From positions 650,001 through 714,000 of the forward strand of contig CAJNDS010001079.1 in the NCBI GenBank assembly GCA_905221605.1: a stretch of DNA of 64,000 bases, written 5' to 3'. This document shows positions 12,468-24,704 of the stretch, in pieces. The notes under the pieces were generated by a model. The model was given only the letters and a program-made list of their open reading frames with translations, was not told where the DNA came from and ran no database searches. The stretch's first letter is position 1. Each line of letters starts with the position of its first letter. The position numbers and the translations under genes are program-made. The DNA is from Symbiodinium natans (Eukaryota > Sar > Dinophyceae > Suessiales > Symbiodiniaceae).

Positions 12468-14167
12468 CAATCTGCTGCAGCCTTCTGCACAATCTGTGTT
12501 CCTAAGCCGGCTTGTGCGTCATCGCGATTTTTCCACAGGAGCGTCAGTGCATAGCAACGTGTTCTGTGCCCGCGAAGGCATGTCAGACGGTTAAATAGTT
12601 GAAGTCGGTTGGCTGTTGCCAGTTGTTCCTCCATGCAAAAATTCTGGATGAACAACTAGATGCTAAACGGGTCGGTAGAGCCCTCTGTTTCTGTGGCTCT
12701 CTCAGCAAGGGCCGTTTCCCGAGCTGCCCGTCACCCGCTGGCTGCCCGCTGTCCATCAAAAGCGACGATATCATGATGAATCAGCACATGTCTGCCACCG
12801 TCGAAAAGAGCTAGCAGCGCAGCGCAAGGAAAGCTCTTGCATACATTTTCATCCATTTCCATTGAAATCCCTGGCTAGCCTGCGGAGCTGTTTAGTTGCT
12901 GTTGGAACACTAAACTGCCCACATCGGTGCTTTCTTCTAGCTTTGTGGCCATAACGATTGGCCTCCCCGTGCTCAAAGGTCAAGCCCCCAGGGGATTCGT
13001 GATTAGGAAAGGGGAATGTTGTACCGCAAATTAGCAAAGGAGCATCTCCGCAACGGAACAAGTAATGACTGCCTTTCTCGGGATAGGTGCCCACAACATG
13101 ATTGGGTTGAGTTAGAGGCAAGATACTGATGCCGTGCGGCGGGAGTCACTCCAGTCGAAAGCATGTGCCTTGAGCCTTCTAACACAGCTACGGCCACTTC
13201 AAAAAAGTTGGCGCTGCAAGCCGCTGCCACACGCGGGATGTGGGTCGGGGCCGCGCGGCCTTAAATTTTCACTACCCCGCTCCATGGACGAATATTTACG
13301 TCGGTGGGCAAAGGGCAAGCCAAAGACCGCTTACTCGCCTGGTCGCCATTTGTGATTTCAAGGCACGCCAGCAAGAAGCGGCAAGGACTGAACTTTTCGC
13401 AGCGGAGCAGTTTCCTGCTCCGTCTCATCCTTGACTTCGAGAAAGGTGTTCTTCACACGCAGCTCCACGCCATCGCAAGGATCAGGCAATGTGGTGCTGT
13501 CTGACACGATGTTGTCTGAGGCGCTGGCCGCGGAGGAGTCGCGGCTGAACCCCGCGGACGCAGTCTCCATGCCTTCCCAAGTGGTCTGGCGGCTGAAGGA
13601 GTTGCCCTGGGAGCAACACTCCACATCCTTCTCCGTCGGCTTCTCCGTGGGTTCCTTGCACGTTGCCTTGCTGACTTTCGCAGCCGCACTGGCACAGGCA
13701 GACTGCAGCATGAGTTTCAAAGCTGCCTGCTCGTGCAGCGCGCGCTGCGCACGCAAGGTCTGCAGGACCCGCATCGCTTGTTCCGCTTCGTTCTCAGTTT
13801 GCTTGGCCGCATGGTTTGAGGTCCGGGCTGGCCTGCCCACTTTGGCCGCTGAGCCGGGTCGTAGTTCACTCTTGCTGTGGGCAAACTTGCAGGCTTTGCC
13901 TTCCACACACTTGCCCAGTTCGACGAAGTCCGCGCAAAGCCGGGTTTTCGAGTAATCTGGCTGATCTCGTAGTTGGTCGGGCCCATGTGCAAAAGCACAG
14001 CTCGCGCCACGTGTGCAGGCACCCATCGTGAAGAACTTGCACAGCCGGGTCTTCTTGTGCACCTCTAGGCGCTTCGCTTCCCTGTCATCTGCCAGGACCA
14101 CGTTGGGACTGGCTGCCGACATTGCGCCGCGCAGCTGGGGGAAGGCCCGAGCTACCTACTACGGCCA
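12468..14167. repeat. tandem duplication, unit 2
   Basis: Second copy of the unit at 10718-12419, offset 1750 bp, with the same CCCH gene and 3' flank. The upstream ends differ by a small deletion: GCTACGCCTACTATGG in unit 1 against GCTACCTACTACGG here. Confidence 0.95.
13358..14122 (-). CDS. tandem CCCH zinc-finger protein, copy 3
   Basis: Same 254-residue protein as copy 2 (ATG 14122, stop at 13358), with both C-x7/8-C-x5-C-x3-H fingers intact and the same three C-terminal linear motifs. The near-identity over coding and non-coding parts argues for a very recent duplication, gene conversion, or an assembly artefact. Many dinoflagellate genes occur as such head-to-tail arrays on one strand, so a real array is plausible. 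Confidence 0.9.
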   Translation of the reverse strand: MSAASPNVVLADDREAKRLEVHKKTRLCKFFTMGACTRGASCAFAHGPDQLRDQPDYSKTRLCADFVELGKCVEGKACKFAHSKSELRPGSAAKVGRPARTSNHAAKQTENEAEQAMRVLQTLRAQRALHEQAALKLMLQSACASAAAKVSKATCKEPTEKPTEKDVECCSQGNSFSRQTTWEGMETASAGFSRDSSAASASDNIVSDSTTLPDPCDGVELRVKNTFLEVKDETEQETAPLRKVQSLPLLAGVP

Positions 14168-14169
14168 CT

Positions 14170-17100
14170 GTATCAGCCTGTCCAAAATTCGGCCCCACGT
14201 GGTGCTTGCTTGCAGCTCAGCTTAGATGCTTGACCGCTCGGCATTTGACTTGGGAAACAGGTTTGCGCACTGTCCTTCCCGGGGAAAGCTTCCGAGGAAT
14301 CTCTGCCTTGTGGCGAAGTGGGGTGGCATGTGTCTCTACCCTTAGCAAGCAGCCTCAGGATTACTCTTGGGTACCTGGCGCTATTGGCAAGCTCCCCACA
14401 TGGGACCTAGGCAGTCACTGGGCCCCGACCTCGAAAAGTTGTACAACGTAGATTCAAAGAGGCCCAGGCCACTGCGGCAGGCCAGCTTCGTAGCCTCAGT
14501 TGCAGCTGTTAAAACCCACTTGATGCTGAAAGCATCTGAAAGCCAGCTGTTGGCGAGTGTATCACACGCTCTACTAGCACCTGGTTCTCAAGCTTGGCGC
14601 CGTGCCGCAAAAGACTTTCCTCAGCTTCAAAAGAAACCTTTTGGCTGACGGCACAAAGTCTTCAAAGTTCCAAAGCCGTCTCATCTTTCAGAGGGCGTCC
14701 GTGTGGCATTGGCTTGCACGCCTCAGCACATCAGCTGTCGCCACTTCTCGCCCCTCGATACCATCTAGGAATCAAAGCCCAGGAACCGTCCGTTTGGATA
14801 CGAACCATGGCCCAGGGCAGGAAACCTAAGAGGGCAACACGACGCCATGCAGTGCTCAGTGCCCCATGCGACGGGGCATTGTTTGGAGTGCCAAGCGTAG
14901 GGCAGATAAGATCAGACAAGGACGAGTAGGGCAATAGGACACCCGCATCGAAACACGCATGCTCCACAACTTTACCATCTTGTGGCAGGCGTCTGTTTCG
15001 ACAGACCACCAGGTTGTACCTGATGAACAAGTGTGAGATGCGCAAGCACGTGACACTCGCATCTCCCTCCCGCCTTGGCATGACAGGTCCGAGGGTGTCT
15101 CGGGAAGAAGCAGCCGAGAAATTGCCGGCTTCGGGAGCTTTGCCCTCTGCCTCAGTGGAGGCGAAAGGATTCGATGCTTCAAGCACCACCCCCCCCCAGC
15201 AAACCCCTACGCGATGGAATCCAGAGCTGCCAAGCCTTTCGAGCACTGTTCCCCACCAAAGGCAAACCGGAAACTGTGCCAGTCCTACAATCGACGAGCC
15301 ACCGCGCATGACCAGCCCACCTGCAGTGCTGAAGTCGGCCAGCGACGCTTAATACTTATGATTCATGATTCACTTCTGATCGTATGGTGACATAGCATAG
15401 GATACACGGGCCCTGGATCTCCGGCATCCCTGCCTGCGGGCACTCGGAGTAGTGGTGGCGCGGTGCTTCCTCGACCAAGTGCACCGGTCACTGGCAAGAG
15501 CAGCCGCCCTAGAAACAGCCGAACGCGCCATCGGGGAACCAAACCGCGTGCAAGCTAAGCCGCTCGAGAGCTCTTCTTGACCTCGTCTCTAGCTTTGTTG
15601 CTGCTGATCTCCCCCACAAGCAAAGCTTCGGCTCAGTTCTGCCAAGAAGCTGGTGGCCAAGCGCCATAATCGTAGGGCTCCTCCTCGTCATGAGGCAAGT
15701 TGCAGTCGCCAGTGTAGGCAATCCCCACCTACGGCATCCACTGGACAAATGGGGATGAGAAGACGATGGAAGACTCGAAGACGAATGTGGACGACTTCGA
15801 ACATATGCCCAAGTTCTTTCGCCATCTTTGTGCAAATTCCGGCCTGGTGCACCGAGCAGCGTGCTTCCTGCCATGGCTCCTGCGACCAGCTTAGCAGCTC
15901 CTCCTGGCAAAAAGCGCTCATACTCGGAGCTTTGCGATGCACAAAAGGCCCCGCCGCAAGCCCAAACCGAGCACGACAAGCCTGGCTGCGCTGGCGGCTT
16001 GCCAAACCAAAAAGCCTCAACACGCCAGGGCTCGCGGTGCGAGGTGCATGGTAGGGTCTGCGCATGAACATAGGTGGATCTTCAGAGTATTCCAGGGATG
16101 GCAAGACTTCGACCTCAGCATGCCTCCCTGCGCCAGAACCCCCCACATCCCCCAACTCAGCCCCTTTCGGACCCCCAAAGCCGACTGTGCCAGATCAGAA
16201 CACATCGCCGCTGATCCATGCGTTTTGGGTCCAAGGAAGAAAGCGTACAGCAACAGTGCTGTCCACTGCCGGGTCATAAATGAAAACTTCCCCGACCCCC
16301 AGGCCATAAATTTCAGGGCTAGCACGGGAACTCTTCACGAAAGCTGGAAGCAGCGCTCCCGCCTCAGAGCGACTTGGATTGGAGATCCTCTAGGCACGAA
16401 ACATCACGAAACCCAAAAACCTTCGACCCCGAGGGCTCTCCGCGTCCCGGCCTTAAAAGGACCTACTGTCCCGTCACTGTGTCCGAGTGGCAGCGCAGCA
16501 CTCAGCGCAAGAACGGCCAGGCCTGAACTGCTTTCAAGTGCTACACGCTTGCAAACTTTCAGCTTCCGGAGAGAGCAGCATCCCAAACCTCGAAGCAAAC
16601 TCTCAAGATCACGACGCAACAACTGCAGCTGGGCTGCCGATGATGGACACATCTCGAGGGCTCAGAAGCTCCTGGGCATGACGGGCACAGGCTGCAGAAG
16701 CCAGATTCTGAGATGTTGGCAGCCAGGTTTCCGGAAGGCATGGGCAGCAGTATGTCAGTGCCGTTGCTAATCTGCAGGCCCGAACCATGCATACCTGGGT
16801 GCATGCTGTAGCGACTTAAACATTCTTGTTTCGAGCAGTGTTGTTGGCCGCTTGCATTCTGAACTACAAGTATCTGTGCTCTCACTCTCGCTGAGGCCAC
16901 GGCCGATCGCTGTCACGCGTGTCAGCACACGATACTCTGCTAAATTCAATCTATCGCGCAGTATCTTACACGCATGGAGGCCATCTTGGCTACCTCAAAG
17001 CAGCTGTGCTACGGCGTCTGACTCAAATACGTAGGCACTGGCTTTGTTTATGCTCTACGAAGTTGAATCGCATGTCGCGGGCGGTTCATGGCATCCCACA

Positions 17101-17950
17101 CCTTGAAAATAACAACCTGAGGAACATCAAGACCGCGGCGCGCTCGGCATTTATGGATTCTGCATCCCGTCTAGGCTACCCTTTTCTTTCACGGCAACAT
17201 ACGGAGAGAATGGCATGTCCTGTACAATGGAACCGGAAGCCAGGGGGCTGGCCTGCTTTTAAACACTTCCAAGACTCTTCTCCAAGTTACAGGCTACAGG
17301 AGCTTCTGCTCATGATGAGGCGCAGCAAGATGCCCGCACAAGCCGAACCATCAAGCTTTGCCCGTCGCATCAAGCAAGAGCAACCTGCCATCCAAGATGC
17401 AGCAGCATGGAACTACCTGTAACTGCAACTTGAACTCATTTTTGCGGTGGCAAAACACATGGCTGTGGTGCGTTCTTGGCTTGAGGGTGTCCCTTCGTGC
17501 CTGACACACACTCTCTGTACTTCCTGCCTTGTGTTGCCTTCATTTGCTCTCTGTACACGAAATGCTTATGGCCCGGGCTGAGCGTGACATTGAACTTGAG
17601 TTCTGCACGACTGTCAGGGTCAACCTCACAAAAAGAGAAGCACAGAGACGTTGCAACCTCATGCCTATATGGATCAGTCTACCTGTGGGTGTTGGGAAGC
17701 CCGGGAAAGTTTCGTTGGCTTTTGTTGCTCTCTCTGCAACCTGAGTGGCTCCTTCAGGTAGCTGCTCACTGTCCACCCAGACATCTCGCTGATACCGCTC
17801 CTGGCTTAGATCCTATGACCTGTGACTCTGGCGATGATCAAGCAGACACCTTGTAAGCAACATCAGTCCTGTATCTCGCTGCATACGATGAACCCATAAC
17901 CGTTCTTCTCGCTCTTGGACTTGAGATATCCTACAAACTCCTCACGAACG
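14170..17950. other. no supported gene
   Basis: Several 100-270-codon open frames occur on both strands, but none has a recognisable domain. On the plus strand, MAPATSLAAPPGKKRSYSEL (ATG 15871) and later Pro/Ser-rich frames to about 16683 look mildly coding. On the minus strand, 14.7-15.3 kb contains RISHLFIRY, reminiscent of the start of a parvulin domain, but the rest of that domain is not found. I leave the region uncalled. Confidence 0.35.
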
Positions 17951-17959
17951 ACCGGGCTC

Positions 17960-19345
17960 AAAGGCGCGCTGCTTTGACTGCTTTGAAGGCAGGCATTCTT
18001 CGAGCCCGACGGACGTCCTGGTCTGGCGGAGGAGCTTCCGGCATGGGACCGGAACTTTCCTGCGGCAAACGGCGAGGTTCAGTTTTCATTCGCCCTGGCT
18101 GCAAGCACCGAGGCTGTTTTGGCAAATGTCTCTGAAGGCCCAGGCCATCACCAACAATCCCGACCGCAGATAACAGCAGCAACCCTCCATAACCCTCCAC
18201 AACCCTCCGCAACGCCCCCATGTCATCGCTTCAGAGACCGTTTGGCTCCTGTCCTGGGAGGATGCCTTGGCCTTGCCAGGCTTGCCTTTGCCCTTGCCTC
18301 CGCTACCTCCGCACTCTGCAAAGCTCTGCCAAGCACACGTTCATGCTTCCCCAGCCTGCAACAGTCCCTTCCCTGGCCTTTTGCTTTGCTCTTTCCCTCT
18401 TCTTTGCTTGCACCGCCCTTGCGACACTTGACAAGTTGACCCTTGAGACGAGATGCGGACAACCCACTTTGGCCTTGTGATCCCTCGGAACTGTGTCCAT
18501 AGCCTCCACTGCGCACATGTCCACTTGAATACATTCCTAGATAAACATCACAAGCTCCGCCTGCGACTGAAGAGCAAATGCTTGTGCTTGCTGCAGGGCC
18601 AGTATCGCGTTCGGGTCGACTGTCCCTGGCACCTCGTATATCCACGGAATCAGCTGTCACACGTCACAGCTTTAAAAACTCATTTCGAGAGCCTTGTTGG
18701 GTCTCATGGGCATGCCGGGCATGCCGGGCATGCCGGGCATGGCCTCAGACAGCTGCCGATGAGCAGGTATGGGTTGCAAGACAGAAGGCAGCTTGTTCTG
18801 GGAGCCCGGCCCCCATAGGGAATCCACTGTACATCTGCGGCATGCCTGGCACGCCATACCTCTTGAACGGGCAGAGCCGAACTCCACATGTTCACATATG
18901 ACCCATGACGTGCCATAGTTTGCAGATGGAAGGCATGGCATTGTAGATGGCCCCAAGATCATAGCCATAGGGGTTCATCATGCTGCTTGCATCGTAGTAC
19001 CTGCTCTTGCAAAACGTGATCTCCCTACGCCCGCTGATGCGGTCAGCTGGAGCACGGGTAGCCCATGGCCGCCCTCAGTCAAAGCAAGAGTGGCTGCAGT
19101 GTCATTCTCATCAGTGCAGGATTGCTCCCAAGCGGTCCGGCATAGGGTCGGCAGCCTGTCCTGAGCATTTGCGTGGGCGTGCCGCTACGCCGACTAAATA
19201 GGATCTTGAAGTTGCGCGTGCGCCCACTGAAACTTTCGCAATGCCTGCGTCGCCTGAGTGCTGCACCATACCAGGCGTAGGGGTCCAAGTACCCACGTTG
19301 CGCCTCACTGTGCACTCTCAAGCTGTGGACCTGCTGCAAGTTCAT
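17960..19345 (-). CDS. low-complexity Gly/Met/Pro/Lys-rich coding-like exons
   Basis: I do not recognise a folded domain. Reading the minus strand gives YLDPYAWYGA near 19.28 kb, SMMNPYGYDLGAIYNAMP near 18.95 kb, YGVPGMPQMYSGFPMGAG near 18.83 kb, MPGMPGMPGMPMRP at 18.7 kb and GKGKGKPGKAKAS near 18.28 kb. Such Tyr/Gly/Met-rich and GKGKGK stretches are typical of prion-like tails of RNA-binding proteins. The region lies just downstream, on the same strand, of the RRM exons at 19.9-20.5 kb, so it could be the C-terminal part of that gene. Exon borders were not resolved. Confidence 0.3.
18706..18741. repeat. 9-bp tandem repeat (CATGCCGGG)4
   Basis: Four copies. Read on the minus strand it encodes a Met-Pro-Gly tripeptide repeat in the low-complexity frame. 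Confidence 0.85.
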
Positions 19346-19889
19346 ACTTTATTACCTGTACTTATGCGCAGCATTGTCCGGCCTTCTGCTTGCCCTTGCC
19401 CTTGCCCTTGCTACCTGGCAAGCTGCAACGCTTTTCACTAAGCTTGCAACAAGAAAGGCATTTTTTTAGCGCGAATGTTGGCAGACCTTTTGCAGAAGAC
19501 GATTCTTTGCTGACGAAGGCCCTTATATACCCCATTTGACTTGTACTCTTAAATTGCACTCAGCCCGCTCCTTCGCCCTTGCCGTCCTGTGGATGCCGTC
19601 GCTCCGCGATTTTGACCTTCACGAATGCTGTGATATTAGAGGACTCACAGGACCAAGTTGCCATGCGTAGGATGAGGAAGGAACAATCAGCTGTTTGTCC
19701 TGTGAACAGAGGGCATGCAAAGTTCTATCGCAGACGACCACCTACGACCTACGACTCTTCGGGTCCTCCAAAGTCTTCCCCTGCAGACACAGCCATAATT
19801 ACTGAAACGCGGCGTGAAATTCATACAAATGGAGCGGTGCTGAACGCGGGCAAAGAGTGTGACTGACAGACATCAACCACACAGGTGCC

Positions 19890-20510
19890 CAAGATGCTGG
19901 CGTTCATCTCGGAAACAGCCTTCTCTGCTTCTTCTGACGTCCTGGGCTGTGAAGCGCACTGACATGTTTGTGGCGTGGCTGTGCTGATCTTTGCGAGTGC
20001 TAATATTCGTTTTCTTGTGTGTTGCAACACTGGGGCAGCACTGGGCGGCTGACGAAAAACAAACAAAGCCGTAGCCTTTGGAAGAGCCATCTTGATTAAC
20101 TTTGACTTCGGCCTGAGACACCACAAGACCATGAAGACACACAGGCTTCTGCATGTCTCAGCCATGTGAAGCGCAATGCAATTCAGACTTCTCCCGACTT
20201 CTCCCTGCCTACCGACGTGGACATGACATGGCAAACAGAAGAGGCCCCTCCTCCCCCCCCCCCGCGCGCCCCACCGCAAAACAGAAATGTTAAAAACAAG
20301 GACCACTGAGTTCCTGGCATCCGTCACTGTGCCGCAGGACGCGAAAAACGTCTTGAGCTCATCCGCCGTAGTGCCTTGTATGTAACGAGCTCTTCACTAC
20401 CGCGAAACCGCCGCGCTTGGTGCATGTGCACTGCCAATCGAAGAGCCGCTTACTGTTCGACAGGTTACTTTCGCACAAGTTCTTCACATTGACACGAGAT
20501 CCGCGTGCCT
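19890..20510 (-). CDS. RRM RNA-binding protein, PABP-like RRM
   Basis: One RRM is spread over four exons. Exon a (ending 20469) gives RNP2-like VNVKNLCES. Exon b is 20374-20319 and gives TTADELKTFFASCGTVTD. Exon c starts at 20112 and gives EVKVNQDG followed by RNP1 KGYGFVCF. Exon d, about 19950-19892, gives EEAEKAVSEMNASI. Joining a to b needs a GT-AG intron (20468-20375, 94 bp). Joining b to c needs a GC-AG intron (20318-20113, 206 bp). The exon c/d border is ambiguous. The order and wording match RRMs of poly(A)-binding proteins, which bind mRNA poly(A) tails in the cytoplasm. Other RRMs and the MLLE domain were not found, so PABP identity is tentative. The gene may extend into 17.96-19.35 kb and upstream of 20.5 kb. 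Confidence 0.65.
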
Positions 20511-20991
20511 CCCCACCTTTGGAAGCGGTGCCAAGAAAGCAGTTGCAAGCAAGCACAACGCGAGGAGCGACGGTGTCCATACATCCATATGCCACGCAAG
20601 CGGGCTTCTCGCCATCAGCTGTAGAGGCTGGAGCCGCTTCCTGAGGCGCTGTGTGGCTGAGCAACCTACGGATGCATCTCACCAGCGGGCACGAGCCGTC
20701 CCAACCGCTTGCAGTGGCAGTCCCAAGTGAGGCCTTTGGAACCATGCCCTTGCAAAAGCGCTGATGCGTCCAAGGCTCAGTCATCTTGGGAAGAATCAGG
20801 ACCAAGCTATGTCAAGGCTCTGCCAGGTTGAGGTGACAAGCCCAACAACTGTTATTTTTGCTTGGAAACGCCAACTACAGCTGTCGCGCCGTGTAACGGT
20901 GTAGGTGTCTAGACTCTGCTGTGCCGATTGATGCATGTGCCCGCGAAGCTCAACGTTGAAGCCGAGCTCAGAAGGCAAAATCAAGCTTTGT

Positions 20992-21065
20992 GAGTGTGTG
21001 TGTGTGTGTTTGAGAATCTAAACCTGCGCTGCAGCAAAGATGCACTTCTCTTCCACACACACACA

Positions 21066-21098
<33 letters not shown>

Positions 21099-21129
21099 GC
21101 ACAAACACACGCACAGACACGCACACCCG

Positions 21130-21176
<47 letters not shown>

Positions 21177-21205
21177 TCTCACTCGCACGCACACTCACTC
21201 GCACA
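20992..21205. repeat. (TG)n, (TC)n and (CA)n microsatellites
   Basis: A TG run at about 20993-21010, then a compound ACAC / TCTC / ACAC tract from about 21054 to 21205. Open frames over it are artefacts of the repeat. Confidence 0.9.
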
Positions 21206-21845
21206 AACGGATCACATTGGGAAGCATGCTCGCGGCATCCTGCCAGTTTAAGAAAAGTCTTGCCTTTCATGGGTTTCTAAATGAACAAACGAAAATGCTT
21301 CCTGAGGCTTTTTGACTGTTGCGCTTGCATCACTGATGCCAAACAGTTGGAACAGAGCCGCTCCGAGTAACAGGATCAGCCCAGCACTTTGCATCACTTG
21401 ACGGCGCAAGCCATGCTACTGCGCACACTACAGCAGATTCACTGGCGGCCCTCGTTCAGAAAGACATTGGGTCATGAAACGCCACATCATAGACATGACA
21501 TAGAACAGAAACCGCGTCACTGTACAAAAGTGCAGGGGCAAACACCCTGCCAAACTGGGCCACAAGCTGGTTAGTAGCCTCCCTGCCGAAGCAGAGCACC
21601 CTCGGAGCTCACGTGCTCCACTGGTAGGCCTTGCTTCACCCAGGCATCGAAGCCACCGCGGAGTGGCCGCACGTCCCTGCAAAAGCTGCTCTGTGCAGCG
21701 ACATGCGCAACACAAGCCTTGCTGAAAGCACAGTACCTCTTTGGAACAGAAAGGAAAACCACCCAGAAGACGCTTGTGAGTGATATTGAATGATGGACAA
21801 TGGACATCCACTGTGCCACAGACCATCCCCCAAGAGCTTACCGAG

Positions 21846-24300
21846 TCATGATTCGGCTGCACGCCTCACACTACAACCGACTGACTTGGAGCGTGCTTGT
21901 TGGAGCGAGTTGGTCAGCAGAACTCTGACCCAGTAGAACTGCCTAATTGGTCTGTTTCCTTTTGGCGGAGCAAGGACCTTCACAGAGGAGGCGGGGGTGT
22001 TTGTGAGCATGAACAAATCACTTTTTCGGCTAACGCGTCCACCAGCTGTGTCCAGAGACCGATACAAGGGTCTGTCGGAGGGGAAGTTGTTTACGTCTTG
22101 GTACCATGGCTTTCCATAAACGAAGTACAGCATCGGTCGATCCCGCCCGTCAGCAGCATCGTTTGCTTCACCCCTGTGGACGATGCGATTGTCAAAGGCG
22201 AGCCAGGAACCGAAAGGAAGCACAGGCGTAAAGTGCGAGTTCGCAAAGTCCGTGAAGTCATTGGCCCGTCTGCTACGATGGGACTCAGGAACGAAGCTTG
22301 TTCGTCCCATCTCCGACGTGATCTCCACCAGAGGGACAAAGATGGTGATTGCATGAGCTGGCAGATTGGCCAGATCACTCTCTTCAAAGAGTTGACCGCA
22401 ATCCCTGTGCCACGGCTGTGCCGGGGCCCCAGGTCTGCTCAGCACCACGCCACGCCAAAGCTCCTGAGGACAAGTTCCAAACCCATATTGGTGCCTCAAC
22501 ACAGCCAAGAACCGCTTGATAAAACTGTTGCGACCGTTACGATACCAAAAGCACACCACTATTGGATGGTAGTGAGGGCATCCGGCAGTTCCTACGAACA
22601 TGTGCCGAACGAATTTGCGGAAACTACGGCCAGTATGGCTCCTTCACAGTGATGCCAAGGACATCATAGACCAGCTTCTTCCAAGGCATGCTGTCCAATC
22701 GAAAGCCATCTTGCATGACCTTGCCTGTCAGGTATCGCAGATCATACCGCTCACAAAGGCGGCTGCAGACCTCGTTGAACTCGAATGGTGTCTGGAGTGC
22801 GATACCTCGACGATCCAGTTCACGCCGGACGGCAGCGAAGGAGTGCTGAAAGTGTGTCAAAGCCGCATGCAAGTCAGGCTTCAACGCATCGACCGGCTGA
22901 GCAAACACCACGAGGCCGACTTTCTGCAAGAGCCGGGCAGCGCCGGGTCCTCCAAACTGCCGGGCAGCATGCGCCGATTCGTTGACATCCGGTAGGTCCG
23001 GGAAGTCTGGTAGATCTCTCTGCGCATCTTTCCAACCACGCTCGAACGCTCGGCGCATCTCTTGATGAGAAGATTGAGAAGCCTTAGCTGCCTTAGCCTC
23101 AGAACTCGATGGCTCTGCAACTGTCGCACTCCTTCGCTCCTGGAGGCGGTGCCAACGCTGCAGTGCGGAGCCCGCAGCTTGGGCGCCCGCGCGGTCTCGC
23201 AATCGCCGGGCGAGCTTGGGCTCTCCGAGCTGGGACTGAGAAGCCGCAGTCACACACCCAAGATACCATGCCTCCGCCTGCCTGATGCCAGCCAGAGCCC
23301 TCAACTTGGTGCGGAGGTACTGAATGCGCCTCGCATCACCTGCACAACCTTCTTCAAGCACTGCATTAAGAAGTGCAGCTTTCGCGTGACCCAGCAGTCG
23401 CTGTCTCCATGCCTCGATGCCCTTGTGGTACCCTGCTCTGAGATCATTTTGCAACGCAGGAGCCCAGTACCACGTGCAGACCGTGCTGCCTGAAACGTCA
23501 CCAGGCCGCACCCAAACAATCAGGGAAACCCTCTCGTGGCCTTCCTTCAGCCGGATCCCATGCCAAACCTCCCAGCCGTGCACTGCTACATCACCTGCCT
23601 CGAAAGGAACAAAGAAAGCACCCCCAACCGCATCATCCCCATCCATTCCACTCCCTAACTTCTCGCTCTGGCGGCAAACGAACAGGCCACTGCCTGGCAT
23701 GGGGGTCAAATCTGCCACTGCAGTGCCGAATGCCATGTGGTCTGTGTGGATCGGGTGACTTCTGCAGCCACCCTTTGTGTAGCGGCGTAGAATAGCTTGG
23801 GCCACATGTAAATGAGGGCAGGAGAGGGCTTTTCGAATGTAGGTCATGAGCCGGCTTTCCACTAACACCCGTGCCAGCTCAGCCAGCTGCCCCGGCTTCC
23901 AGCAACCATCTTCAGCCAGTACCAGGCAAGGTGACTGCACTGGATTGTTTAGGGCTTCGGTTGTTGATAGCATTTCCCCGCGGAACATGTCCAAGATGGA
24001 GTTCACTTCTTCCGGCGAGAGGGCCTGTCTCAAGATGCGGAGCATGGACGGCCTTGAGCATGGGCTTGGCTCCAGATTGATGCTGCGTTCGGCTAGCTCT
24101 CGTCCCTCGAGGTGAAGCTTGCCGGATGTCCACAGACTCGGGTGCGACGACACGTGGGCACGGACCCCAGCCATGGACAACCTCTGCTGCGACCACTGAA
24201 GGGCATATAAGCCTGCCACCAAAAAACTCACTGCTCTCGCTCGCATGCTGGCGCATGGCTGGTCCAGCACCCCCAGAACCGCGGGAACCGAAAGCTGCAT
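21846..24300 (-). CDS. fused double 2-oxoglutarate/Fe(II) oxygenase
   Basis: Exon 1 (24300-22648, ATG 24300) and exon 2 (22463-21846) join in phase 0 through a 184-bp GT-AG intron and give about 756 residues. The N-terminal half has a prolyl-4-hydroxylase-like fold: iron ligands in HTD, a distal His in EVWHGI, and an Arg in RVSLIVW for 2-oxoglutarate. A long helical Arg/Ala/Glu linker follows. The C-terminal half is phytanoyl-CoA-dioxygenase-like: PWHRD carries HxD, FDNRIVHRG the distal His, and RPMLYFVYG the Arg region. The splice falls just before WRGVVLSRPG and restores the PhyH strand. Both active sites look complete. Substrates cannot be inferred. The N-terminus has a hydrophobic stretch that could target a membrane or organelle. 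More exons at either end are possible. Confidence 0.75.
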
Positions 24301-24328
24301 GGTAAACGTGCTGATGCAATGTTGCAAG

Positions 24329-24503
24329 AGAGAGAGAGAGAGGGAGGGAGGGAGAGGGAGGGAGAGAGGGAGAGAGTGAGAGAGAGTGAGAGAGAGAGAG
24401 AGAGAGTGAGAGAGTGAGAGAGTGAGAGAGTGAGACAGTGAGACAGTGAGAGAGTGAGAGTGAGAGAGTGAGAGAGTGAGAGAGCGAGAGAAAGAGTAGA
24501 AGA

Positions 24504-24533
<30 letters not shown>
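24329..24533. repeat. (GA)n-rich microsatellite
   Basis: About 200 bp of GA/GAGT/GAGG repeats just upstream of the oxygenase start. The long Ser/Leu-rich open frames across it are repeat artefacts. Confidence 0.9.
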
Positions 24534-24535
<2 letters not shown>

Positions 24536-24704
24536 TGTGTGTGTGTGTTTTTTGTTCGGGAGGCTTTTGTGCAGTGGCGACGCGCGTTGTTTGCTGTATG
24601 GGTGGGGCGCGTTTGCTTTTTTGCTGTGGGGGCAGGGCGCGATTGGTTGTGGAGGTCGGGCGCTTTTTGGCCGCGCAAGCCAGGTGGGCTTCGTGTTGTT
24701 GTTT

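Noticed and set aside
10718-14167. CRISPR-like or satellite interpretation of the large repeat
   Set aside because: There are only two long units containing a gene, so it is a gene duplication.
14731-15309. Possible parvulin-type prolyl isomerase
   Set aside because: Only a HLFIRY-like start was seen; the catalytic remainder of the domain could not be found.
15937-16770. 277-codon plus-strand open frame
   Set aside because: Arg/Ser/Ala-rich with no motif; neighbouring frames look equally coding.
21897-22652. 251-codon plus-strand open frame
   Set aside because: It is the antisense of the phytanoyl-CoA-dioxygenase-like exon, whose motifs explain the region.
24310-24678. N-terminal Ser/Leu extension of the oxygenase open frame
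   Set aside because: It is translation of the GA microsatellite; ATG 24300 just after it is the better start.
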